Of a DNA stretch of 64,000 nt, positions 36,127-46,040 are shown in pieces (the stretch's first letter is position 1; every line of letters begins with the position of its first letter). Source of the stretch: CAIQNR01 sp031972475. Lineage in GTDB: Bacteria; Babelota; Babeliae; Babelales; CAIQNR01. The translations under genes and the position numbers were made by a program. The stretch is from positions 496,001 to 560,000 of the forward strand of contig DALYEP010000001.1 of the NCBI GenBank assembly GCA_031972475.1, read 5' to 3'. The notes under the pieces were generated by a model. The model was not told the DNA's origin. It was given only the letters and a program-made list of their open reading frames with translations, and ran no database searches.

Positions 36127-36852
36127 ATGTTAAAAAAACAATATAAAAAACTTCCATTACTTATCTTACTAAGTTTGCCATTTTTAATAATTACAACAAA
36201 TACACATACCAACGCTATTCAGCAAAAAACAGTAGAAAACTTAGTTCCTCAACAAGTTTCTTTTGCAGGGACTATTCTTGTAAAAGTAGATGGTATTTTA
36301 GGAATTCTAGATGCAGAATCAATTAATGATTGCTTTTCAACATGTCAAAAAATTATGCATTTAATTAATGGCATAAAAGATGCAAATGGTAACTATGTAG
36401 GCATTTTTGAATATGAAGGCAAACGCTATACGCTTAAAGATATTGTTGTATTAGAACTCAATTTAATAAAAACAAATGTCTCAAAAGATCATCCTGAATA
36501 TATTAAATATTTGACTATGCTTAGCTTAATAAAAGAAATTTTTCAAAAAGAAGCTGGACCTTTGCTCGAAAAAACAAAAAAACCTGCAGTAAGAGAAATG
36601 AACAAAAGCTTCATTAATATTTGGATTACAAATGCTAATCGCTCAAATTCTATTTTAAAAGATTTTGGCACTATAGATGAACTTGCAGCACTAGAAAGAG
36701 CAAATGCAAAAGAATTTTTCTTATTTTTAAATGATTTAAAATGCTTCCTCAAAGATCTTATGCGTAATGCACCAAGAGCATGTGAACTTTATAAAAAAGA
36801 ATGCTTAAAACCTGAAGATTATGGTACTTTTGATCATTTTATTAATAGCTAG
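36127..36852 (+). CDS. Secreted helical protein, partner of the second barrel
   Basis: Not recognised. 241 residues, with AAAGGAATTC just before the ATG. Signal peptide LPLLILLSLPFLIITTNTHTNA. The mature protein is mainly helical with conserved-looking Cys pairs (CFSTC near 72-76; C at 203, 218 and 223) that could form disulfides. It is in the same operon as the upstream barrel, and recD2 starts 8 bases after its stop. No sequence similarity to the 724-residue partner at 18958 was evident by eye. Confidence 0.7.
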   Translation: MLKKQYKKLPLLILLSLPFLIITTNTHTNAIQQKTVENLVPQQVSFAGTILVKVDGILGILDAESINDCFSTCQKIMHLINGIKDANGNYVGIFEYEGKRYTLKDIVVLELNLIKTNVSKDHPEYIKYLTMLSLIKEIFQKEAGPLLEKTKKPAVREMNKSFINIWITNANRSNSILKDFGTIDELAALERANAKEFFLFLNDLKCFLKDLMRNAPRACELYKKECLKPEDYGTFDHFINS

Positions 36853-36860
36853 TTACAATT

Positions 36861-39022
<2,162 letters not shown>

Positions 39023-39032
<10 letters not shown>

Positions 39033-39664
39033 TAAAAAAATTTATATTTTCATTTTTTTTAATTTTAAAATGCTCAGCCAGTGCATACTCTATTGTTATT
39101 CAACCTTCCGAAAATAATCGTTCGATAAATACTGAATATGAAAAAAATCTAACGCTTCTTTATGCTGAATCGTTACGAAATTTTATGTGTTATGAAAATA
39201 ACACTTGCAATGTTGAAATCACACGAATAGCAGGAGAAAAACTTGAATATCTGCAAGCAGCAAATTTCTCTAATATTATCAACCCTAACATACATATTTC
39301 TTTGCACTGTGTAGAAAGCACCGAACCTGAAATTTTTATTTATTTTAATCAATGGAATTTTAATGAACAGAACAATATCCCTTTAAAAAAACTATCTTTA
39401 GTTTCTGCATTTGAATCACATATATATCAATGTAATTTTTCAAAATGTTATGCACAAAAATTATCTGCTATTCTAAAAAAAGAATCTTCAAATATTTTTC
39501 TTGTTTATGAACCAATAGGTTTTCCATGTAAATCATTATTTGGAGTAACTTCTCCTGCTATTGCTATAGAAATTGGAATCCCATTTGAAAGCAATCCTAT
39601 TGAATATAAAAAAATATTAATTGAAACCATTGGAAAATGCATACTTACCTGTAGTGAATCATGA
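39023..39664 (+). CDS. Divergent N-acetylmuramoyl-L-alanine amidase-like protein
   Basis: 213 residues with a signal sequence (FIFSFFLILKCSASA). The layout follows the Amidase_3 fold: first strand SIVIQPSENN (normally DPGHGG), EYEKNLTLLYAESLRNFM (Glu helix), ITRIAGEKLEYLQAANFSN, HISLHC (third zinc ligand) and IAIEIGIPFES (catalytic Glu). The first zinc His is missing because PGHGG is replaced by PSENN, so catalysis may be lost. Five added cysteines could make disulfides. It overlaps recD2 and the next gene. The call is structural inference from motif order. Confidence 0.6.
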
Positions 39665-40182
39665 AAAAAAACCTCTTGCTTATTTCTTTTTTTTGTTTGT
39701 TAATGGGAAGTATTGGATACTTTTTTTATACTGAAAAAATAATTATTTTATTTTCAAAAGAATCTTTTATTGCAAAAAATAAAGATTTCTCAAATAAAGA
39801 AATTTCTCTTTTTACATGGGATCAGAAAAAAACATATACTATAGAAAAAATCAATATTATCCCAACCAACAACAATTCAAATAATATACATCATATTATT
39901 ACTTGCTGGATGAATAACAACAACACAAACAACAATTGCTGTTTACAAAGAAATTCAATATCTCATGATGGTAAAAACATTTTTTTACATTTTAATCATT
40001 CTCCTTTTAATAAAAATCTTTCTATTTATAAAAAACTTTCATGGATACAAGGTTTATTTAAAACAATAAGTGAATACGATAATAAATTAAAAAATGTTTA
40101 TTTATTTAAAGAAAATCTACCTCTTGATGACTATGAATTAGATTTTTCTCATGGTTGGAATATTCAAGGGTATCTTAAGTAA
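39661..40182 (+). CDS. Membrane-anchored GerMN-like protein
   Basis: 173 residues, starting on an ATGA overlap with the amidase-like gene. One N-terminal membrane helix (LLLISFFCLLMGSIGYFFY), an Asn-rich stretch near 80-95, then NIFLHFNHSPF and WIQGLFKTISEY...KNVYLF, ending LDFSHGWN near 160-167. That is the strand-helix-strand order of GerMN (sporulation/germination) domains. In several Gram-negative groups a GerMN protein sits beside an amidase gene, as here. The function in non-sporulating cells is not known; envelope or wall-related is a guess. Similarity is weak. Confidence 0.5.
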   Translation: MKKNLLLISFFCLLMGSIGYFFYTEKIIILFSKESFIAKNKDFSNKEISLFTWDQKKTYTIEKINIIPTNNNSNNIHHIITCWMNNNNTNNNCCLQRNSISHDGKNIFLHFNHSPFNKNLSIYKKLSWIQGLFKTISEYDNKLKNVYLFKENLPLDDYELDFSHGWNIQGYLK

Positions 40183-40305
40183 ATAGCAGTTTAAGATTAT
40201 TAATATTTTTAAAAAGAGTGCTAATACCTTCTCAAAAACATTTATTTTAAATTTCAAAAAAATAATGCTTAAAGGGTAAATTTACAGCATAATTCTTAGG
40301 CAATT

Positions 40306-40333
40306 TTGACAAAAAATGCATGATTGTTACGAT
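40306..40333 (+). promoter_or_regulatory. Candidate sigma-70 promoter of hppA
   Basis: Consensus TTGACA (40306-40311), 16-base spacer and TACGAT (40328-40333), about 43 bases before the chosen start at 40377. If real, translation from the upstream in-frame ATG at 40320 is impossible, which supports the shorter hppA. Confidence 0.45.
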
Positions 40334-40376
40334 TATCACGATATTTTTAATCCAATTTTACATAAGAGGTGATGGT

Positions 40377-42344
40377 ATGATCGATTTATACCAATCGTTA
40401 TTTATAGTAATAGGTATAGGGTCCTTAGTGGTCTTAGGCTTATTTGCAAAAATCAATACAGAAGAGGTTAATAGTCCAAAAGCTCAAAAAATTGCTGATG
40501 CTATTTCTGAAGGTGCTATGACTTTCTTAAAAGAAGAATATAAAGTCATAACCTTAGTTGTAGCGCTTTTTGGCCTTTTAATTAACCATTTTGTTGGAAT
40601 TTTACCAGCAATGCTTTTTGCAGCTGGCGCCTTTTTTTCTATGGTAACTGGTTTTATCGGTATGAAGGCTGCAACTTCTGCTAACGTTCGTACAACTATG
40701 GCTGCAAAACGTAATGGTGAACACTCAGCATTTATGATTGCATTTTTTGGCGGCGGAGTAATGGGTTTTGCTGTTGCAACATTTGGTCTTCTTGGAATGA
40801 CATTTATTATGTTTTATTATGGAGACAGATCTGATATCACAACACTACTTACAAGTTTTGGATTTGGTGCAAGTTTAGTTGCATTTTTTGCTCGAATCGG
40901 TGGTGGTATTTATACTAAATCAGCTGATGTTGGAGCAGATTTAGTAGGTAAAATTGAAGCAGGCATTCCAGAAGATGATCCTCGAAATCCTGCAGTTATT
41001 GCAGATAACGTAGGAGACTGCGTTGGTGATACTGCTGGTATGGGTGCTGATATTTATGAATCATACGTCGGTGCAATGATATCTGCAATTTTCCTTTCCT
41101 TAGCTTTATTTCCTGATGATAAAGGAGCAGCGATGCTTCCTATTGTTCTTTCAGCCCTAGGACTACTTGGTTCTGTTGTTGGATTATTATCAAACTTAAT
41201 TTTTAAAGCAGGTCCTGCAGCAATGCTTCGTAATGCTACCTATGTTGCTTTTGCAGCATTTATTGGTGGTTCTTACTGGTATTTAACTTCTCATGGATTT
41301 GTAATAGATCTTTTTTACGCTGTAATCATTGGCTGTGCTTCAGGTGTTGTTATTGGTTTAATTACCGAATACTACACTGGAGGAAATCCTATTGTTAAGC
41401 TTGCAGAAAGTTGCCAATCAGGTGCTGCAACTAACATTATTTATGGTCTTTCAATTGGTATGGAATCGGTAACTGCGCCAGTAATTTTACTTGGATTTGC
41501 AGTTCTTTTAGCATTTGTTTTTGGCGGCGGTCCTTATGGAGTTGCTATAGCAGCAGTATCTATGTTGTCGACTGTTGGTATTACCATGACTGTTGATGCA
41601 TATGGTCCAATTGCAGACAACGCTGGCGGTATTGCAGAAATGGCAGGCCTTGGCAAACCAGTTCGTGATATTACAGATAAACTTGATGCATTGGGAAACA
41701 CCACTGCAGCAATGGGTAAGGGCTTTGCTATAGGCTCAGCGTTAATGACTGCGCTTGTAATGTTTAAAGCATATGCAGAAGGTGCTCACCTAGAATCAAT
41801 AGACGTCTTAAACCCATGGGTTCTTGTTGGTATGTTTATTGGTGGTTCTATGCCGTTCTTTATTTCAGCTTTAACTATGCGTTCTGTAGGTAATACTGCA
41901 TGGCAAATGGTAATTGAAGTTCGTCGCCAATTTAAAGAGATTAAAGGCTTAATGGATGGACAAGCTGATCCTGATTATAAACGTTGCATAGCAATTTCAA
42001 CCCGCGCAGCTCTTCGTGAAATGATTCTTCCTGGGCTTATTTCTGCATTACTTCCTGTTTTAGTATTTAAAACACTAGGAGCTCCCGCTCTTGGAGGACT
42101 TTTAATTGGTGCTACAGTAAGTGGTGTAATGTTAGCCCTTATGATGTCAAACGGAGGCGGAGCTTGGGATAATGCTAAAAAATATATAGAAGCTGGTCAT
42201 TTTGGAGGAAAAGGCTCTGATGCTCATAAAGCTGCAGTCGTAGGTGACACCGTTGGAGATCCTTGCAAAGACACCTCTGGTCCATCTCTTAATATTTTAA
42301 TTAAACTTATGTCGATTGTTTCATTATTACTTGTTTCTTTATAA
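40377..42344 (+). CDS. hppA: Membrane-bound ion-pumping pyrophosphatase, K+-dependent type
   Basis: 655 residues from ATG 40377, chosen because AGAGGTG lies 6-8 bases upstream and because a promoter-like site covers the longer start. About 16 membrane helices. The pyrophosphate site is seen in DVGADLVGKIEAGIPEDDPRNP with DNVGDCVGD following, and again in GDTVGDPCKDTSGPSLN near the end. GNTTAA (Ala rather than Lys at the second-last position) marks the K+-dependent subfamily. It hydrolyses pyrophosphate and pumps H+ or Na+ across the inner membrane; which ion cannot be read with certainty. It is useful to an energy-limited parasite. Confidence 0.96.
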   Translation: MIDLYQSLFIVIGIGSLVVLGLFAKINTEEVNSPKAQKIADAISEGAMTFLKEEYKVITLVVALFGLLINHFVGILPAMLFAAGAFFSMVTGFIGMKAATSANVRTTMAAKRNGEHSAFMIAFFGGGVMGFAVATFGLLGMTFIMFYYGDRSDITTLLTSFGFGASLVAFFARIGGGIYTKSADVGADLVGKIEAGIPEDDPRNPAVIADNVGDCVGDTAGMGADIYESYVGAMISAIFLSLALFPDDKGAAMLPIVLSALGLLGSVVGLLSNLIFKAGPAAMLRNATYVAFAAFIGGSYWYLTSHGFVIDLFYAVIIGCASGVVIGLITEYYTGGNPIVKLAESCQSGAATNIIYGLSIGMESVTAPVILLGFAVLLAFVFGGGPYGVAIAAVSMLSTVGITMTVDAYGPIADNAGGIAEMAGLGKPVRDITDKLDALGNTTAAMGKGFAIGSALMTALVMFKAYAEGAHLESIDVLNPWVLVGMFIGGSMPFFISALTMRSVGNTAWQMVIEVRRQFKEIKGLMDGQADPDYKRCIAISTRAALREMILPGLISALLPVLVFKTLGAPALGGLLIGATVSGVMLALMMSNGGGAWDNAKKYIEAGHFGGKGSDAHKAAVVGDTVGDPCKDTSGPSLNILIKLMSIVSLLLVSL

Positions 42345-42370
42345 GCAAGCAATAAATCTTAAAAGATCTA

Positions 42371-42398
42371 AAAAAGCCGCCTTTAAAAGCGGCTTTTT
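42371..42398 (+). terminator. Terminator of hppA
   Basis: Stem aaaaagccgc / gcggcttttt, 10 bp with an 8-base loop, followed by two further T. It starts 27 bases after the hppA stop. Confidence 0.92.
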
Positions 42399-42542
42399 TT
42401 AGCTTAATTTACATTTATATTAAAAATTAAAAAATAAATTATTTTTAAAAAATTATTGATTATTAAATATTTTTATTGATATTATTTCTATAAGAAATGT
42501 TTTAGGTGTGGGGAAATGGAATAACCATAAAGGAGTTTGTTC

Positions 42543-43154
42543 ATGAAGAATTTTAAAGCTTTGCTGTTTTTAAGTTTAATATATACAGGATTTGCTAATG
42601 CATCTGCTTGGTGGCCATTTGGAGGATCTGCTTGGTCTCCATTTAAACAAGGCGAAGAAATAACACCTAATAGCCGCAATAATTTTGATGATGCTGCAAT
42701 AGTACCGGATAGTACAAATATGAAAAAACCTACTAATACTAACAGTGTATATTCATCATTATACGACTATTTATTCACCAAATATGATGATGAAAAACCT
42801 TCAGACACCAAAGATATAGATGACAACAGTATAAATATGGATATGGATATTAATGATAATCAAAATATAAATACTACTAAAAGCACATCAAATGATACTG
42901 ATCAAACAACCAGATCTTTTAATAATTCAATGTCAACATTAAATGCACTTTCTGACGATACACAATTATTTGATCAACATATGTTTAGATATGCATTTGC
43001 AGCTCGTCAAGCTTTAATGGATGGAAAAATTGAAGATTCTAGACTATTATTACAAGCAGGATTAAATTTTATTAAGAGTGCTCAAAATGATGGTATTTCA
43101 ATGTACGATCAATTTATACCTAAATTTGAAAATGCACTATATGAATTAGAGTAA
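42543..43154 (+). CDS. Secreted protein with Trp-rich start and acidic middle
   Basis: Not recognised. 204 residues from ATG 42543, with AAAGGAG 8 bases upstream; an upstream TTG in the same frame is too close to that site. Signal peptide FKALLFLSLIYTGFANA, then SAWWPFGGSAWSPF, a Trp/Gly duplicate. An Asp/Asn-rich disordered segment (90-125) follows, then a helical C-terminus near 145-200. It is a single-gene transcript flanked by two terminators. The role is unknown. Confidence 0.75.
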   Translation: MKNFKALLFLSLIYTGFANASAWWPFGGSAWSPFKQGEEITPNSRNNFDDAAIVPDSTNMKKPTNTNSVYSSLYDYLFTKYDDEKPSDTKDIDDNSINMDMDINDNQNINTTKSTSNDTDQTTRSFNNSMSTLNALSDDTQLFDQHMFRYAFAARQALMDGKIEDSRLLLQAGLNFIKSAQNDGISMYDQFIPKFENALYELE

Positions 43155-43185
43155 TTTTAATTTATAGTTCAATTAATTAGCAATT

Positions 43186-43215
43186 AAAAAAGGCCTTCAT
43201 TCGAAGGCCTTTTTT
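43186..43215 (+). terminator. Terminator of the 42543 gene
   Basis: Perfect 13-bp stem aaaaaaggccttc / gaaggcctttttt with loop attc, the same loop as the terminator at 21150. Confidence 0.93.
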
Positions 43216-43339
43216 AATTATTTTTTTATTAAGAGTATTGCCGATTCAGAAATGATTATGCTTATACTAAATATTCTTTAACTTACAACTTGCCTAAAAA
43301 TAAAGATAAAGTTTTGTAGAACGGTAAGGTAAAATATTT

Positions 43340-44041
43340 ATGAAAAAAAAATGGGCAATACTTATAACAATATTACTGTGTATTAAACAAAATACTGTTT
43401 TAAGTAATGATTCTCAATCTGTTAACTATGAAAAAATTTCTTTAGAAAATACATTAGAACGTTTTTATATAATACAACGTATTGATCCATGTATTAATGC
43501 AATGATAAAAATAAAACCAGAGTTCTGGTTTTATTCTATTCCCCTTTGTTCATATGACCATATTAATTATAATGGAGTCATTTTTTGCAATGAACATATT
43601 ATAGAACTCATACATAATGTTGAAAAAGAACAATCAATTAAACCCATTGTGCATATGTGGTTAGAAATAAAAAGATATAAATATTTACATGATTCAGACA
43701 TGATTAAAGAATTTACACAATTTATTTTTATCATCATAAGAGATTCTTTTAGACATCAATTCCCAAAAATATTTGAATCTCAAGTTGAAGTTAAAAGCAT
43801 TTATTTAATGGATGCAATCGAAACTTTCTCTCTTGATCAAATATTAGATTTTTTAGATATCTTAATAGAAAACTTATTACTTTTTATTCAAAAATACGAA
43901 CTTGATTCTTCAATGTCATGGAAACAATGGATTAATAAATACTGGCTTATAAGTCCTTTTGCTATTAGTGCTTTATGTATCAAAATATACTTTGATTATA
44001 AATCATTACAGAAAACCACTCTTCATCAAAACAGGAATTAA
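43340..44041 (+). CDS. Exported protein with C-terminal membrane anchor
   Basis: Not recognised. 233 residues: signal peptide (WAILITILLCIKQNTVLS), a helical domain with four cysteines (C50, C70, C82 and one in the last helix), and a hydrophobic helix near 207-222 (WLISPFAISALCIKIYF) followed by a basic tail. This looks like a periplasmic domain anchored by a C-terminal helix. Its stop lies 1 base before the next ATG (44043), so the two genes form an operon. Confidence 0.7.
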   Translation: MKKKWAILITILLCIKQNTVLSNDSQSVNYEKISLENTLERFYIIQRIDPCINAMIKIKPEFWFYSIPLCSYDHINYNGVIFCNEHIIELIHNVEKEQSIKPIVHMWLEIKRYKYLHDSDMIKEFTQFIFIIIRDSFRHQFPKIFESQVEVKSIYLMDAIETFSLDQILDFLDILIENLLLFIQKYELDSSMSWKQWINKYWLISPFAISALCIKIYFDYKSLQKTTLHQNRN

Positions 44042-44042
44042 G

Positions 44043-45113
44043 ATGAATAAAAAAGTCATATTGTTATATTTTTTATTTTTAAATCAATTTGCAACTAATT
44101 CACTATCACAATTATTTAATATAGAAAATGAACCTTTGAAAAATGAAATTTTTATAACAAATAATAATGATATTATAAAAATAATGGATGAAACTGCTGA
44201 TTTTTTAAAAAAAAATAATAAATACCCAAGTAAATTTATAACGGTAGATACAGGAATTTTTGAAAAATTTGGAGTTACCATTGATGATGTTTTAAACACG
44301 GTAGAATTTATATCAAAAACAGCAAAAGAAAATCCTGAAAATTTAAAAGATGCTAATTTTTTGAATAAAAACTTTACTTTCTATAGATGGCATGGTGATA
44401 AATCTCAAAAAATAGATCATATCTGTAAAGGATGGGCAAAGCCTCCAGAATCAATTATAACAACACAATATAGAATCACAGAAATACCAGCATCATACAA
44501 AAAAACTGAAAAATTTACATACCCTTTGTACACTGTTCCAAATGAAGAAAAACATCTAACAAAAGATCAATTAATTACAAAAAAAAACACCTTAAAAAAA
44601 TTTAAATATAGCAAAAATGAAATTTTAAATGGCGCATTAGAAAAAGAATCTCAAAAACCTTTTGCATGGTTAACAGATGCAGGCAGTAAAGAATTTAATA
44701 TGCAAGGAAGCAGCTTGCTCGTTTTTTCTGAGAAAGATAAAAAACTCGTTAGAGTTTCTGAAAATAACGGGATGAAAGATGATAATGAAAGATATTGGTT
44801 TTCTGATTATGTAAAAAAAAGAAAAAAAAGTAAATTTCCAGTAAAAATTAAGCCTAGAGCTGATGTTACTTATGCAGGAGATATCAATCTTCTTGGATTT
44901 GGAAAAGTAATTCTTCTTAAATGTTGGAATCCTATTCTTAAAAGAAGAGAATTACGACTTGGAGTGCTCGTTGATACAGGAAAATTTTTTAAAAATAACT
45001 TAGCAAAACTTGATATGTTTGTAGGGTTTTTTCCGACAAACAATGCTTTTCAAAAACATATTCAATCATACCCTCATACCGCTCGTGCATATATTTTAAT
45101 TAAAAAGAAATAA
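44043..45113 (+). CDS. Secreted protein of unknown function
   Basis: Not recognised. 356 residues from ATG 44043. Reading further upstream would only translate the previous gene in another frame. Signal peptide VILLYFLFLNQFATNS. The C-terminal half holds a probable compact domain (residues about 220-350: FAWLTDAGSKEF, VRVSENNGM, ITLLGFGK-like strand DINLLGFGKVILLKCW, LGVLVDTGKFF). The DTG-containing beta-rich stretch with AYAGDI-like strands is reminiscent of a 3D/MltA-type beta-barrel hydrolase, but that is too weak to call. It is the second gene of the 43340 operon and meets the thioredoxin gene tail to tail. Confidence 0.7.
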   Translation: MNKKVILLYFLFLNQFATNSLSQLFNIENEPLKNEIFITNNNDIIKIMDETADFLKKNNKYPSKFITVDTGIFEKFGVTIDDVLNTVEFISKTAKENPENLKDANFLNKNFTFYRWHGDKSQKIDHICKGWAKPPESIITTQYRITEIPASYKKTEKFTYPLYTVPNEEKHLTKDQLITKKNTLKKFKYSKNEILNGALEKESQKPFAWLTDAGSKEFNMQGSSLLVFSEKDKKLVRVSENNGMKDDNERYWFSDYVKKRKKSKFPVKIKPRADVTYAGDINLLGFGKVILLKCWNPILKRRELRLGVLVDTGKFFKNNLAKLDMFVGFFPTNNAFQKHIQSYPHTARAYILIKKK

Positions 45114-45114
45114 C

Positions 45115-45609
45115 CTATAAACCAAAAGTTGTTTTAATAATAGAGGCCATCTGATCAAACTCTTTTACTCCAACAATCTGTTTTTTAATAACTCCATTTT
45201 TAATAAGTAAAAATGTTGGCAAATAAGCAATTGGCTCTTCAACCATATTAGATTTAGTCAGCTGATCCATAATTTTTGTATTATCAGCATTAAGAGCATA
45301 AAAAGTTACATCTTTTTTAAATTGATCTTGTAGCGATGGTAAAAAAGCATTAACGTATTGACATCCACCACACCAGTCAGCATATATTTTTACAACAATT
45401 TGATCACTACTTTGTTTAAGATCTTCAAAATCTTGCTCTGTTAAAATTTCACGCAACTGATGAATATTTTCAGAGGATTCTGGCAAAGATTCAATCATAT
45501 CTTTTTTAGAATGTATAAAAGAAAAAAATGATAACTTTTGCAAACAAATAAGTGATGAAATAAAAAGAATACTCACTATAAAAAAAATTAAAAATATGTT
45601 TTTTTTCAT
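45115..45609 (-). CDS. Membrane-anchored thioredoxin-like protein
   Basis: 164 residues. One N-terminal hydrophobic anchor (IFLIFFIVSILFISSLICL), then a thioredoxin fold with active site DWCGGC (Cys80 and Cys83) and the cis-Pro segment AYLPTFLLIKNG near 127-138. Classical thioredoxin has CGPC; CGGC raises the redox potential somewhat. Topology puts the active site outside the cytoplasm. It could reduce or isomerise the many exported Cys proteins, or serve the exported peroxiredoxin at 22422 (inference). Its stop is 1 base from the convergent gene. Confidence 0.87.
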   Translation of the reverse strand: MKKNIFLIFFIVSILFISSLICLQKLSFFSFIHSKKDMIESLPESSENIHQLREILTEQDFEDLKQSSDQIVVKIYADWCGGCQYVNAFLPSLQDQFKKDVTFYALNADNTKIMDQLTKSNMVEEPIAYLPTFLLIKNGVIKKQIVGVKEFDQMASIIKTTFGL

Positions 45610-46040
45610 AAAACTCTTTCAAGGAAAAATAAAACAGAAACAATTAATATTACTCTATCTTATGATCTAAATTACGAGTGTCAATAATCAAAATTTACAT
45701 TATTTTTTTTGAAAATAAAAAAAATATAGATGCAAAAATAAATCATATTCTTGCGATTAATTATATTATTTTTTTTAAACGACTATTTCAATATGAAACT
45801 ATTTTCACATTATTTTTTAAAAAAAATTTAAGAATATACTTTGTTTAAAAAAGTAATAATTTAATTTGATTATAACAAATTAAAACGTTAAAGTATTTCT
45901 CTACATAGATCTTTAAAATATTCTATTTGAAAGATTCTGACTTGCTAAAATAACACAAAAAAAGAGATTTATTATTATAAAGTAAAATAAGATTTTTAGT
46001 AAAAAAAATGCATTATTAAGATAAATAAAGGGATATTGTT
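45610..46040. other. AT-rich intergenic region upstream of nrdA
   Basis: 431 bases with no credible gene. It is extremely A/T rich with long A and T runs. It probably holds the divergent promoters of nrdAB and the thioredoxin gene, but no pair of -35 and -10 boxes stands out, and no NrdR-box pair was found by eye. AAGGGA 8 bases before the nrdA ATG is the ribosome-binding site. Confidence 0.7.

Noticed and set aside
45610..46040. NrdR boxes upstream of nrdA
   Set aside because: No pair of sites resembling the ACACTATATnTnGTGT type was found; the sequence is just A/T runs.
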